A stretch of 33,351 nucleotides of DNA from Candidatus Liptonbacteria bacterium. GTDB lineage: Bacteria > Patescibacteriota > Minisyncoccia > UBA6257 > 2-01-FULL-56-20. A program made the position numbers and the translations under genes. Where the stretch lies: assembly GCA_016204335.1 (NCBI GenBank), contig JACQKU010000019.1, positions 1-33,351 of the forward strand, given 5' to 3'. Positions 23,000 to 31,508 of this stretch are shown here, in pieces; within the stretch, counting starts at the first letter, position 1; every line of letters starts with the position of its first letter. The notes below the pieces were generated by a model. It searched no databases, was not told where the DNA came from, and saw only the letters and a program-made list of their open reading frames with translations.

Positions 23000-24253
23000 A
23001 TGCTCCAATCCAAGCTTTTTACCAAAACAGAACGGACGTTTCCGAAAGACGAAGAGGCGGCGAACGCCCGTTTTTTGGAGCGCGCCGGTTTTATCTACAA
23101 AAATTCGGCGGGCGTGTACTCCTATCTGCCGCTCGGCTGGCGCGTGATTCAAAAGCTCGTCGCGATTATCCGCGAAGAAATGGATGCGATCGGCGGGCAG
23201 GAAATGTTTATGCCGGCTCTGCACGATAAAAGATATTTGAGCGCGACCGGCCGGTGGGACGTTGATGTCGTCTTTAAGGTGCTGGACGGAAAAAACCCGA
23301 AGCCGGCATTCAGTTTGAGTTGGACGCACGAGGAACTGATAACCGAACTCGCGTCGAAATACGTTCATTCGTACAAGGACCTGCCGTTTTCCGCTTACCA
23401 AATCCAGACAAAATTCCGGAACGAACCGCGCGCGAAGTCGGGACTTTTGCGCGGCCGCGAATTTATGATGAAAGACCTGTACAGTTTTCACCGCGACGAG
23501 GAGGACTTGGACCGTTTCTACGACATCGTTAAAGAAGCGTATTTCAACGTTTTCAAGCGTGCGGGCATACAGGCGGTCTACACGCTCGCCGCCGGAGGCG
23601 ATTTTACTTCGAGCAACACGCACGAATTTCAGGCGATTTGTCCGGTCGGCGAGGATACGATTTACGTTTGTTCGAAATGCGCGTACGCCGAGAACAAGGA
23701 AATTTCCAAATTGAGCGGCGGAGGGCGGTGTCCGAAGTGCGAAGGCAAAATAAAAGAAGAAAAAGCCATCGAGGTCGGGAACATATTTCCGCTTGGTGCA
23801 AAATATTCCGATGCATTCGACCTGCGCTACACCGACGAAAAAGGCGAAAAAAATCCAGTCGTAATGGGTTCTTACGGCATCGGGGTCAGTCGTCTGATGG
23901 CGACAGTTGTCGAGATGTATCACGACGAAAAGGGCATCGTCTGGCCGGAAAGCGTCGCGCCGTTTAAAGTTCATCTGCTCGAACTCGCTGGTGCTTCGGC
24001 CTCGCCCGCCGAAGCCGGGCGTAAGAGTGCAAAAAAAATCTATGAAGATTTACAAAAAATCGGCGTTGAAGTACTCTACGATGACAGAAAGGCGTCTGCG
24101 GGCGAAAAACTGACGGACGCGGACTTAATCGGCTTGCCGTTCCGTTTGGTGGTCAGCCCGAAAACGGGCGATAAAATTGAAGTGAAAAAACGGAATGAAG
24201 AAATTACAAAAATAATGTCCTTTGAAGAAGTTATTAAGTTATTGGGAAATTAA
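23000..24253 (+). CDS. proS: Prolyl-tRNA synthetase, short form without editing insertion
   Basis: This 417-residue class II synthetase charges tRNA-Pro. Motif 1 region is YLPLGWRVIQKL, and the catalytic core shows WTHEELIT, KFRNEPRAKSGLLRGREFMMKDLYSF and the motif 3 GSYGIGVSRLMATVVE. The anticodon-binding domain follows (VLYDDRKASAGEKLTDADLIGLPFRLVV). Bacterial enzymes are usually near 570 residues because of the INS editing domain; here that domain is missing and CSKCAYAENKE...RCPKCEGK forms a small zinc-ribbon-like part. A repeat-derived GASASPAEAGR (near 331-341) sits before the anticodon domain. Confidence 0.95.
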   Translation: MLQSKLFTKTERTFPKDEEAANARFLERAGFIYKNSAGVYSYLPLGWRVIQKLVAIIREEMDAIGGQEMFMPALHDKRYLSATGRWDVDVVFKVLDGKNPKPAFSLSWTHEELITELASKYVHSYKDLPFSAYQIQTKFRNEPRAKSGLLRGREFMMKDLYSFHRDEEDLDRFYDIVKEAYFNVFKRAGIQAVYTLAAGGDFTSSNTHEFQAICPVGEDTIYVCSKCAYAENKEISKLSGGGRCPKCEGKIKEEKAIEVGNIFPLGAKYSDAFDLRYTDEKGEKNPVVMGSYGIGVSRLMATVVEMYHDEKGIVWPESVAPFKVHLLELAGASASPAEAGRKSAKKIYEDLQKIGVEVLYDDRKASAGEKLTDADLIGLPFRLVVSPKTGDKIEVKKRNEEITKIMSFEEVIKLLGN

Positions 24254-24305
24254 ATTATTTAGCTTCCAATAACCCAATAACTTATTAACTTAATAACGTA
24301 ATTTC

Positions 24306-25346
24306 ATGTTCAATAATTTTTTTAAAGAAGTCGGGATTGACCTCGGAACCGCGAATACTCTCGTCTATCAGAAAAATCGGGGCTTGGCGGTGAACGAGCC
24401 GACCGTGGCCGCGATAAACAATAAAACGAATGAGATTCTCGCGGTCGGCGAAGATGCGAAAAAAATGCTCGGCAGAACCCCTGCGCACATAAGCGTCATT
24501 CGGCCGCTCGTGAACGGCGTTATTTCCGATTACGATACGACACAGGAGCTCCTTCGCCAGTTTCTCAAGCGGCTGAATCGCGGCAGCGCTTTTTCAAGCA
24601 TCAGGCGGGCGGTTTTGGCGGTTTCAGACGACCTGACGGAGGTTGAAAGAAAATCGGTTGAAGACGCGGCAGTTGCCGCGGGCTCCGCGAAAGTGTATCT
24701 CGTTTCCTCGCCGTTGACCGCGGCGTTGGGCGCAGGATTGCCGGTTGAGTCGCCTACGGCAAGTTTGATAGTCGACATCGGCGGCGGCACAACCGATATC
24801 GCCGTTATTTCTCTCGGCGGCATAGTTGTTTCAAAAACCCTCAAAGCGGCGGGCGACAGGTTCAACGATGACATCATCAGATTTATGCGGGATGAATTTC
24901 ATCTTGCAATCGGCGAATCAACCGCCGAATCGGCAAAAATCATCGTCGGGTCCGCCATTCCTCTCGATGAACGGCTGGATACTCCGGTTCGCGGCAGGGA
25001 TTTTTCCAGCGGTTTGCCGAAAGAAATAATCGTCAAAAACAGCCATATAAGAGTTGCTATTTCAAAATCGCTCCGTTCGATTGTCGATGCAATCCGGGAA
25101 GTGATTGAAACGGCGCCGCCGGAACTTGTCGGCGATATGCTGAAGCAGGGCATTTCCCTTTCGGGCGGCGGCGCGCTTCTCCGCGGATTGGACCAGCTCG
25201 TTGAGAAAGAAACAGGGGTTTCCACAAAAGTCGTCGACGAGCCGCTTGCGGCGGTTGTAAGGGGACTGCAAAGAATCGTCGATGACTTTGAAGGACACCG
25301 CGGATTTTTGGATAGTCCCTTGAAGCCGCTTGAGATTTCGCTGTGA
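24306..25346 (+). CDS. mreB: Rod shape-determining protein MreB
   Basis: This 346-residue bacterial actin organises elongation-phase peptidoglycan synthesis under the membrane. Phosphate-1 motif DLGTANTLVY is at 12-21, phosphate-2 is IVDIGGGTTDIAVISLGG, and the adenosine region is GISLSGGGALLRGLDQLV. It also has the conserved INEPTV-like VNEPTVAAI and GDRFNDDI. Length is normal. The 52-nt gap upstream is low-complexity AATAACYYA repeat. MreC starts 3 nt after its stop. Confidence 0.97.
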   Translation: MFNNFFKEVGIDLGTANTLVYQKNRGLAVNEPTVAAINNKTNEILAVGEDAKKMLGRTPAHISVIRPLVNGVISDYDTTQELLRQFLKRLNRGSAFSSIRRAVLAVSDDLTEVERKSVEDAAVAAGSAKVYLVSSPLTAALGAGLPVESPTASLIVDIGGGTTDIAVISLGGIVVSKTLKAAGDRFNDDIIRFMRDEFHLAIGESTAESAKIIVGSAIPLDERLDTPVRGRDFSSGLPKEIIVKNSHIRVAISKSLRSIVDAIREVIETAPPELVGDMLKQGISLSGGGALLRGLDQLVEKETGVSTKVVDEPLAAVVRGLQRIVDDFEGHRGFLDSPLKPLEISL

Positions 25347-25349
25347 GTT

Positions 25350-26051
25350 ATGAAAAAGGAAAACTGGTTCTTAGTCGGATTGGTCTTTGGGACTCTTTTT
25401 CTGCTGTTTTTCCGTCAGAATCTCGGCTGGAAGATCCAGGCGTTTTTTTCTCCGGCGGTAAATCTCCAATCTGACGCGCAACAAAAGCTTGTTTTGGAAA
25501 ATGAATCCTTGAACGCGGAACTGGCATTGCTCCGGCAAATCAAAAAAAATCAGCCTGTGCGGAACGGCGCGTTTCTGCCTGTGTTTGTCTACTCCCGTTA
25601 TCCGTTCAATTTTAAAAACGAGTTATTGGTGAGCGCGGGCGCGAATCAAGGCGTGGATATCGGCCAAACGGCAGTCATTGCTTCAAACGGCGCCGCTTCT
25701 TCCGGCTCCATACTCGTCGGAAAAGTGGAGAAGGTCTTTGAAAATGTTTCGCTTGTCCGGACGGTTTTTGATTCCAGATTCCGGTCCGCCGTCCGTGTCG
25801 GCGGATTCGGGACGAACGCGCTTCTTAAGGGGGGCGGCAAACCGGAACTTTCATTGATACCGAAAGACGCGAAAATTGCGAACGGGGACGTCGTATATTC
25901 GGCGAGTCCCGATTTTCCGTACGGCATTGCAATCGGAAATGCAGGCAATGTTCGTATTTCTTCCGACCAGCTTTTTCAGGAAGCCGATGTCGAAACGAAT
26001 TATAATCCGAACGAACTTCAGTCGATTTTCATCATATCGCAGAATTTCTAA
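25350..26051 (+). CDS. mreC: Rod shape-determining protein MreC
   Basis: This 233-residue protein has an N-terminal TM helix (about 8-24, LVGLVFGTLFLLFF), a coiled coil (about 43-70, AQQKLVLENESLNAELALLRQI), and the MreC beta-barrel region with NELLVSAGANQGVDIGQ, GILVGKV-like GSILVGKVEKVFENVSLVRTVFD and DAKIANGDVVYSAS. It links MreB and PBP2 in the periplasmic or extracellular part of the elongation complex. It directly follows mreB. Confidence 0.93.
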   Translation: MKKENWFLVGLVFGTLFLLFFRQNLGWKIQAFFSPAVNLQSDAQQKLVLENESLNAELALLRQIKKNQPVRNGAFLPVFVYSRYPFNFKNELLVSAGANQGVDIGQTAVIASNGAASSGSILVGKVEKVFENVSLVRTVFDSRFRSAVRVGGFGTNALLKGGGKPELSLIPKDAKIANGDVVYSASPDFPYGIAIGNAGNVRISSDQLFQEADVETNYNPNELQSIFIISQNF

Positions 26052-26086
26052 TCTCTAAACAATCTGAAAACCCAAAATTCAAACCC

Positions 26087-26560
26087 ATGAGAGCAAACAA
26101 GTTTCTTGCTTCACTCCTGCTTCTTTTGACAGCTGTTTTGCTTCAGTATAATTTCAATGCATTTCTAGGGTGGTCGCCTGATTTTGTTCTGGGAGTTCTC
26201 GTAACATTCCCTTTTTTTCTCGGATTTATTGAAATTTTATTCATGGGTCTGGCGGGCGCGCTGATTTTGAACTGGCAGCCGCAGTTCAGCTCCGAGATTT
26301 TGATGATTTCAACGATGCCGCTTTTTGTTCTCTTTGTTAAAAAATATTTTCCGTGGCGGGCCGGGCTCAGCCATATTCTTTCGACTTTTTTCATGCTCGC
26401 CGTTTTTTACGGTATTTCGGATTATGCCTCGCTTTTTGGCAATCCGGCTCTTTTTTTGAAAAGCGCCGCCTGGACGCTTGCATACGGTGCGCTTGTTTTT
26501 CAAGCATTAAATTACTTTTATCCGCCCTCGCAACGCTTCGGCGCCCGTCCTCCGCAGTAG
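26087..26560 (+). CDS. mreD: MreD-like membrane protein
   Basis: This 157-residue protein is very hydrophobic with about five TM segments (FLASLLLLLTAVLLQYNF, VLGVLVTFPFFLGFIEILFMG, and further). Size, topology and the place between mreC and the PBP2 gene fit MreD, although the sequence itself is too diverged to prove it. The last residues (QRFGARPPQ) and the stop are coded inside a palindromic repeat that continues into the gap. Confidence 0.8.
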   Translation: MRANKFLASLLLLLTAVLLQYNFNAFLGWSPDFVLGVLVTFPFFLGFIEILFMGLAGALILNWQPQFSSEILMISTMPLFVLFVKKYFPWRAGLSHILSTFFMLAVFYGISDYASLFGNPALFLKSAAWTLAYGALVFQALNYFYPPSQRFGARPPQ

Positions 26561-26575
26561 TCCTGCTACGGAGGA
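26548..26575. repeat. Palindromic repeat at the mreD 3' end
   Basis: TCCTCCG (26548-26554) pairs with CGGAGGA (26569-26575), with GTAG/CTAC pairing inside. It provides the final codons and stop of mreD. It may serve as a partial terminator before mrdA. Confidence 0.7.
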
Positions 26576-26638
26576 TGGAGATTCCGCCTAAAATAAAAAT
26601 TATGAATTAGCGATGCTCTATAAAACAAAAGAAATTTG

Positions 26639-28597
26639 ATGTTTAAATCCAAAAAAAAGAACATTGACCTCGAGGAGTCCCTGAGCGTGGATTCGACCCG
26701 TTCGACAAGTCCTTCGACCCCGAGCTCAGGACCGAGGGGCTCGGGGCAGGCAAGCTCCCCGCAAGATGAATGGAGAAAAAGTTCGGAGCTCGTCGAAGTC
26801 CCGCTCGGCGACAGGGCAATCATATATTTGGGAACAATTCTTCTCTTCATAGGTATCGTCATTGCGGGTAGAATTTTTTATTTAGGTGTTTCGAAATCGA
26901 ATACGTACGTTCGGCGCGCCCAGGCGAATCTTAATCGCGTCAAGCCGGTTCAGGCGCCGCGCGGGGTTATTTCCGACCGCAACGACAAGGCGCTTGCCGA
27001 CAATCTGCCCGTTTTTTCCGCGTTTCTCAATGTCAACGAATTTCTTCGCATGCATGATTTTGAAAAAGAGACGCTCGATGCCGTCGAGGGAATCCTCGGC
27101 ATATCGCCGGACGATATATGGGCTATGGTTGAAAATACAGACCCCGAAAATTCGGGCGGCCAGGTTGTTTTGAATTCCGATTTGACACAGGAGGAAATTG
27201 TAAAGCTGAAAGGGTTGAATCTGCCGGCGATTGCGGTATCCGACGGTTTCAAACGGCGTTATCCGGACGGGAGCGTATTTTCTTCAGTAATAGGGTACAC
27301 GGGCTTCGTGGCTTCCGCCGATTTAAAAAATAATCCCGAGCTTACGGGCAAAGACGTCATAGGCAAAGCCGGCGCGGAGCTTTTTTACGACAACCGGCTT
27401 CGCGGCAAATCCGGCGCGATTATCCAAAAACGGGATGCAAGAGGGAAAAATATCGGAGACGAGGAAATAATTGCTCCGGAGATGGGAGAAAAACTCCGCT
27501 TGACGATTGACGGAGAGTTCCAAAAATATTTTTACGGCAGGATGAAAAGCGGATTGGATATGCTCGGAAGAACCAAAGGTGTAGGACTTGCGCTGAATCC
27601 CCGAAACGGAGAAATTCTTTCGCTGATTAATTTTCCGGTGTTTGATAACAACATTTTGAGTTCATTTGGGCGGAACAGCGAAAAAAAGGATATTCTGAAT
27701 TCCGCGGATAATCCGCTTTTTGCGAGAGCAGTCGCCGGTTTTTACAACCCCGGCTCGACCATCAAACCTTTGGTTGGAACGGCCGCGCTCAAAGAAGGAG
27801 TCATCAATCAATCCAAAAAAATTTTTTCACCCGGATATCTCGACATTCCGAATCCGTATAATCCCGATTCGCCGACCCGGTTTCTCGACTGGCGTTATCA
27901 GGGCGATGTTGATTTGTCGGCGGCAATCGCGCAATCGTCAAACGTTTACTTTTACGAAGTGGGCGGCGGCGGGCCGGATACGAAAGGCATCGGCATTACC
28001 AAACTCCGCGAATGGTGGCAAAAGTTCAATCTTGGAAGCCAAACAGGCATTGATTTGCCGGGCGAGGCGAAAGGGTTTCTGCCTTCTCCCGGCTGGAAAG
28101 AGAAAAAAACCGGCAAGCCGTGGTTGCTCGGCGATACATACAATGTGAGCATCGGCCAGGGGGATTTGCTTTTGACGCCAATCCAGCTTTTGAGTTACAT
28201 CGGCGCGATTGCGAACGGCGGAAAAATGTATCAGCCAGTCGTCAATCAAAATGAACCGCGCAAAATTTTAACCGACTTGTCGGAGCTCGAACCGCAATTC
28301 TTTGAAGTCAGAAAAGGAATGCGCGAGGCGGTGACGTCGAATCTCGGCACCGCGCATAATCTTGCCGACCTCGGTTTTCCCGTTGAAGCGAAAACCGGCA
28401 GCGCGCAGACCAATAACAATGAGCAGGAAAACGCGTTTTTCGTCGGGTACATTCCTTCCGCTCAAGACCCCTTGGCGGGCGGTTCTCAAATCGCAATCCT
28501 CGTCCTCATCGAAAACTCCCGCGAAGGCAGTTTGAACGCGGTCCCGATAGCAAAGGATGTTTTAAGTTGGTATTATCGGAACAGAATAAAGAAGTGA
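26639..28597 (+). CDS. mrdA: Penicillin-binding protein 2 (elongation transpeptidase)
   Basis: This 652-residue class B PBP cross-links peptidoglycan in the elongation complex. The catalytic motifs are S373-TIK (NPGSTIKPLVG), S433-SN (AQSSNVYFYE) and K585-TGS (EAKTGSAQ). One TM helix lies near 63-82 (IIYLGTILLFIGIVIAG), with the dimerisation or pedestal domain (VQAPRGVISDRNDKALADN) after it. The cytosolic N-terminus contains STRSTSPSTPSSGPRGSG, coded by the dispersed TTCGAC...GAGCTCAGGAC repeat. I use ATG 26639; a TTG one codon earlier is possible. It completes the mreBCD-mrdA block. Confidence 0.96.
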   Translation: MFKSKKKNIDLEESLSVDSTRSTSPSTPSSGPRGSGQASSPQDEWRKSSELVEVPLGDRAIIYLGTILLFIGIVIAGRIFYLGVSKSNTYVRRAQANLNRVKPVQAPRGVISDRNDKALADNLPVFSAFLNVNEFLRMHDFEKETLDAVEGILGISPDDIWAMVENTDPENSGGQVVLNSDLTQEEIVKLKGLNLPAIAVSDGFKRRYPDGSVFSSVIGYTGFVASADLKNNPELTGKDVIGKAGAELFYDNRLRGKSGAIIQKRDARGKNIGDEEIIAPEMGEKLRLTIDGEFQKYFYGRMKSGLDMLGRTKGVGLALNPRNGEILSLINFPVFDNNILSSFGRNSEKKDILNSADNPLFARAVAGFYNPGSTIKPLVGTAALKEGVINQSKKIFSPGYLDIPNPYNPDSPTRFLDWRYQGDVDLSAAIAQSSNVYFYEVGGGGPDTKGIGITKLREWWQKFNLGSQTGIDLPGEAKGFLPSPGWKEKKTGKPWLLGDTYNVSIGQGDLLLTPIQLLSYIGAIANGGKMYQPVVNQNEPRKILTDLSELEPQFFEVRKGMREAVTSNLGTAHNLADLGFPVEAKTGSAQTNNNEQENAFFVGYIPSAQDPLAGGSQIAILVLIENSREGSLNAVPIAKDVLSWYYRNRIKK

Positions 28598-28660
28598 ATA
28601 ACAAAAAATGAACAATGAGGAATGAATAAAAAAGTATTAAAGTGATTAAAGTGGCAGTTT

Positions 28661-28726
28661 TCATACTTTCTTATTCGCACGCCTGCCCGCCGTAGCGTTT
28701 GCGAAGGAGGGAATAAGAAAGTATGA
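28661..28726. repeat. Hairpin repeat copy 1, 16-bp outer stem
   Basis: TCATACTTTCTTATTC (28661-28676) and GAATAAGAAAGTATGA (28711-28726) pair perfectly around a 34-nt core with CTGCCCGCCGTAGCGTTTGC and GAAGGAGG. Copies 2 and 3 (31425, 33292) keep the core almost exactly but have a different outer-arm sequence that still pairs. It lies between mrdA and the ArsR-type gene and may terminate the former. Confidence 0.9.
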
Positions 28727-28747
28727 GAGAGATTAGGCAGAATAATG

Positions 28748-28756
28748 TGATATAAT
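28748..28756 (+). promoter_or_regulatory. Extended -10 promoter of the ArsR-type gene, leaderless layout
   Basis: TGATATAAT (28748-28756) is a perfect extended -10, 7 nt before the ATG at 28764. No -35 and no ribosome binding site are visible. Confidence 0.6.
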
Positions 28757-28763
28757 AAGTTCA

Positions 28764-29039
28764 ATGAAGCAATTAGAGAAGATTTTTAAAGGGCTGGCGA
28801 ACCGGCGCCGGTTATCGATTATTCAGCTTTTATACAAGAACAAAGAGTTGCCGGTTGCCGAAATCTCGCGGCGCATTCATCTTTCTTTTACTTCAACTTC
28901 AAAACATTTATTAATTCTTCATCAGCTTGATATTGTTGAAAAACGCCAGGAAAGCTTGAGCGTATATTATCGGCTTGGAGATAAATTGCCTGACGTGGTT
29001 AAACGAGTCATTTTCTTTATCTCTAATTCGCGCGAATAG
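28764..29039 (+). CDS. ArsR-family winged-helix regulator
   Basis: This 91-residue protein shows the ArsR pattern: IFKGLANRRRLSIIQLLYKN, ELPVAEISRRIHLSFTSTSKHLLIL (recognition helix) and the wing LDIVEKRQESLSVYYRLGDK. No cysteine pair or other metal site is present, so it is probably not a metal sensor. It precedes the GNAT gene by 13 nt and may be cotranscribed with it. Target genes unknown. Confidence 0.88.
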   Translation: MKQLEKIFKGLANRRRLSIIQLLYKNKELPVAEISRRIHLSFTSTSKHLLILHQLDIVEKRQESLSVYYRLGDKLPDVVKRVIFFISNSRE

Positions 29040-29052
29040 GAAAATATGGAGT

Positions 29053-29610
29053 ATGAATAAGAATTTTACGTTCGAACTAAAAGACGCGAATAAGCTTAAT
29101 GATGAAGAAAAGAATCAGCTTATGATGCTTAGTATTTCCGAATATCCTGCGTTCAAAAAACTTTATGCAAAGAATAAATACTATTCAACCGTAAAACCGC
29201 AGAAGCAGTTTATTATTAAGCAAGGAAAAAAGATTATCGGTACGGGCAAATTTCTTTGGCGGACCATAAAAGTAAATAAAAAATCTTTTAGGATGGCGGC
29301 TTTTGGTGTCCTTATTTCGAAAAAGTATCAAAAATTAGGTTTAGGGACGGAACTCATAAAGCGAGATATTCAAGAAGCCAAAAAAAAGAAAATAGATTTA
29401 CTTTATGGTTCAACTTCGAATCCTGTAGCAGTAAAAATACTTGAAGGACTGGGATTTAGGCAACTCAAGACAGCCGTTCTTTATAAAGATTCCGAGACGA
29501 AACAAATAAAAATGGAGAAAGGCCAAGTTTATATTTTCGAACTCAAAAATGGCATTTTAAAACAAATAGAAAAGACGAAAAAATTCTTCATCGGGATCGG
29601 ACCCGTATAA
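29053..29610 (+). CDS. GNAT-family N-acetyltransferase
   Basis: This 185-residue protein has GNAT motif A as FGVLISKKYQKLGLGTELIKRD (Q-K-L-G-L-G acetyl-CoA loop) and motif B as NPVAVKILEGLGFRQLKTAVLY. Substrate unknown. I start at ATG 29053 (MNKNFTFELKD); a longer frame from 28975 only overlaps the ArsR-type gene. It is lysine-rich and noticeably more AT-rich than the mre block. A diffuse AGGA lies about 12 nt upstream. Confidence 0.88.
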   Translation: MNKNFTFELKDANKLNDEEKNQLMMLSISEYPAFKKLYAKNKYYSTVKPQKQFIIKQGKKIIGTGKFLWRTIKVNKKSFRMAAFGVLISKKYQKLGLGTELIKRDIQEAKKKKIDLLYGSTSNPVAVKILEGLGFRQLKTAVLYKDSETKQIKMEKGQVYIFELKNGILKQIEKTKKFFIGIGPV

Positions 29611-29644
29611 CTAGTTCCGGTTAGTATTGCTATTTTGAAACTAT

Positions 29645-31420
29645 ATGACTACAGAAACTCGGATCTGCCAGAACTGTAAGAAGAATTTTACGATTGAGCT
29701 GGAAGATTTTAACTTCTATAAAAAAATCTCAGTTCCGCCGCCGACGTGGTGTCCGCAGTGTCGGATGATCAGGAGGTTCACCCATAAGAATGAACGAAAT
29801 TTATATCGGGTAAAAGATGCACACACCGGAAAAGAAATTTTTTCTGGCATTCCGCCGCACGCACCCATCAAAATTTACGAGCAGGAATTTTGGTGGTCGG
29901 ATGGCTGGGATCCGATGGAATACGGCCGCGAGTATGATTTTAAAAAGCCATTCTTTGTTCAATTTAGGGAACTGATGCGTGAAGTGCCGTTTCCGAGCCG
30001 GAATATCACTCAATCAGTGAACTCGGATTATTCGGATTCATCGGGAGACCTCAAAAACTGCTATCTTTGTTTTAATTCCGGCCGCATGGAAAATTCCGCG
30101 TACGTTATCAACAGCACGCTTGTAAAAGAATCCTACGATATTATCGATGCCGCTAGCGCGGAACTTTCGTATGACTGTTTAAGCATCGGCGGCGCTTATA
30201 AACTTTTCTTTTCAATGTACTGTGGGCAGTCGGAAAATCTCTGGTTCTGCTGGGATTGCGTCGGTTGCTCAAATTGTTTCGGGTGCGTGAATCTTCGAAA
30301 CAAACGGTATTACATATTTAATCAGCCCCATACTAGAGAAGAGTATTTTGAAAAGCTAAAGAACTTCCGGCTTGATTCGTATGCGGCGCTTGAAGTCGTC
30401 AAAGAGCAGATAGAATGGTTTTGGACTTTATTTCCTCGTAAATATATCCGTGGAGTCAAGAATTTTAATGTATCCGGAGATTACGTTAATTTCTCTAAAA
30501 ATGTACGTTTCAGCTTCGGTATCGAAGGGGGCGAGGATTTGAAATATTGCCAGGAAATTTACCGACAAAAAGGGTATTGGGAGGGCGGAAAAGATTCTTA
30601 TGATTATTACAACTGGGGTTACAGTTCTGAGTTGATGTACGAAGTATGCGGTTCGGGTCAGGGATGCCGGAATATGAAGTTTTGTCTTGATTGTTGGCCG
30701 GCCGATCAGGATCTTGAGTACTGCATGCGATGCGTATCGTCGAATAATCTCTTTGGCTGCATCGGGCTTCAGAAAAAATCTTATTGCATTTTCAATAAAC
30801 AATATTCGCGCGATGACTTTCTCGAACTCCGGGAGAAAATTATCGCGCACATGAACGAAGCGCCCTACACCGACGCTCATGGAAGAATCTACAAATACGG
30901 GGAATTCTTTCCACCAGAGTTTTCTCTTTTCGGCTACAACGAAACCGTGGCGCAGGATTATTTTCCGTTGACCAAAGACGAAGCGGAAAAGCACGGATAC
31001 GTTTGGAGAGAAATCGAACGGCGGGAATACGAGATAACCATTGATGCAAAAGATTTGCCCGATTCCGTAACGGCGACATCAGATTCTATATTAAAAGAGG
31101 TTATCGGATGCATTTCCTGCAAAAGAGCATATCGTATTATTCAGGGCGAATATACGTTCCTACGATTTCAGACAATCGCTCTGCCGCGATTGTGTCCCGA
31201 TTGCCGTTATCTCAAAAGGTTTTCTTATCGAAACCGTCCAAAACTCTACGAACGCGAGTGTGATTGCAAAGGGATGAAGTCTAAAAATGGAAAATACAAA
31301 AACGCCATGAAGCATTCTCACAATGAGAATCAGTGTTCGAATTCATTTGTTACCGCATATACTCCGGAAAAACCCGAAATCGTCTACTGCGAGCAGTGTT
31401 ATCAAGCTGAAGTTGTATGA
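29645..31420 (+). CDS. Cysteine-rich zinc-ribbon protein of a CPR family, paralogue 1
   Basis: This 591-residue protein belongs to a family common in CPR genomes and often mislabelled 'CaiB/BaiF'; its function is unknown. Zinc-ribbon-like pairs sit at both ends: C8/C11 with C36/C39 (PPPTWCPQCR), and C489/C492, C517/C520 (LPRLCPDCR), C539/C541, C582/C585 (YCEQCYQAEVV). The middle contains an internal duplication: 201-226 (CVGCSNCFGCVNLRNK.. YYIFN) and 359-384 (CMRCVSSNNLFGCIGLQKKSYCIFN), each followed by a Y/F-rich EKLK or ELREK helix. Asn/Cys/Tyr-rich units such as NCYLCFNSGRMENSAYV hint at a beta-solenoid, which is speculation. No signal peptide. A paralogue follows 88 nt downstream. Confidence 0.82.
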   Translation: MTTETRICQNCKKNFTIELEDFNFYKKISVPPPTWCPQCRMIRRFTHKNERNLYRVKDAHTGKEIFSGIPPHAPIKIYEQEFWWSDGWDPMEYGREYDFKKPFFVQFRELMREVPFPSRNITQSVNSDYSDSSGDLKNCYLCFNSGRMENSAYVINSTLVKESYDIIDAASAELSYDCLSIGGAYKLFFSMYCGQSENLWFCWDCVGCSNCFGCVNLRNKRYYIFNQPHTREEYFEKLKNFRLDSYAALEVVKEQIEWFWTLFPRKYIRGVKNFNVSGDYVNFSKNVRFSFGIEGGEDLKYCQEIYRQKGYWEGGKDSYDYYNWGYSSELMYEVCGSGQGCRNMKFCLDCWPADQDLEYCMRCVSSNNLFGCIGLQKKSYCIFNKQYSRDDFLELREKIIAHMNEAPYTDAHGRIYKYGEFFPPEFSLFGYNETVAQDYFPLTKDEAEKHGYVWREIERREYEITIDAKDLPDSVTATSDSILKEVIGCISCKRAYRIIQGEYTFLRFQTIALPRLCPDCRYLKRFSYRNRPKLYERECDCKGMKSKNGKYKNAMKHSHNENQCSNSFVTAYTPEKPEIVYCEQCYQAEVV

Positions 31421-31484
31421 TACCTTCTTATTTTCTTATTCGCGCGCCTGCCCGCCGTAGCGTTTGCGAAGGAGGGAATAAGAA
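31383..31484. repeat. 102-bp repeat shared with 33250-33351
   Basis: This segment is identical over all 102 bases to 33250-33351. It covers the last codons and stop of paralogue 1 and most of the downstream hairpin. The upstream coding regions of the two paralogues are far more diverged. Confidence 0.95.
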
Positions 31485-31492
31485 AATAAGAA
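31425..31492. repeat. Hairpin repeat copy 2, 17-bp outer stem
   Basis: TTCTTATTTTCTTATTC (31425-31441) and its complement (31476-31492) pair perfectly around the same G+C-rich core as copy 1, with one change in the core (GCGCGCC versus GCACGCC). It lies between the two paralogues, 16 nt before the next start codon. A terminator or mobile palindrome are both possible. Confidence 0.92.
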
Positions 31493-31497
31493 TCAAC

Positions 31498-31503
31498 TAT
31501 AAA
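31498..31503 (+). promoter_or_regulatory. Possible -10 box before paralogue 2
   Basis: TATAAA is followed by 5 nt and the ATG at 31509. The hairpin ends just upstream, so no ordinary -35 fits. It is a weaker case of the leaderless layout. Confidence 0.3.
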
Positions 31504-31508
31504 ATTTT

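Noticed and set aside
22994-23974. 326-residue open frame on the minus strand
   Set aside because: It lies fully opposite proS, whose motifs are unmistakable, and its protein is a low-quality, Arg/Phe-rich mirror of the coding strand.
28975-29052. Longer start for the GNAT gene
   Set aside because: The extra 26 residues overlap the ArsR-type gene in another frame and do not look like part of a GNAT domain; ATG 29053 is the natural start.
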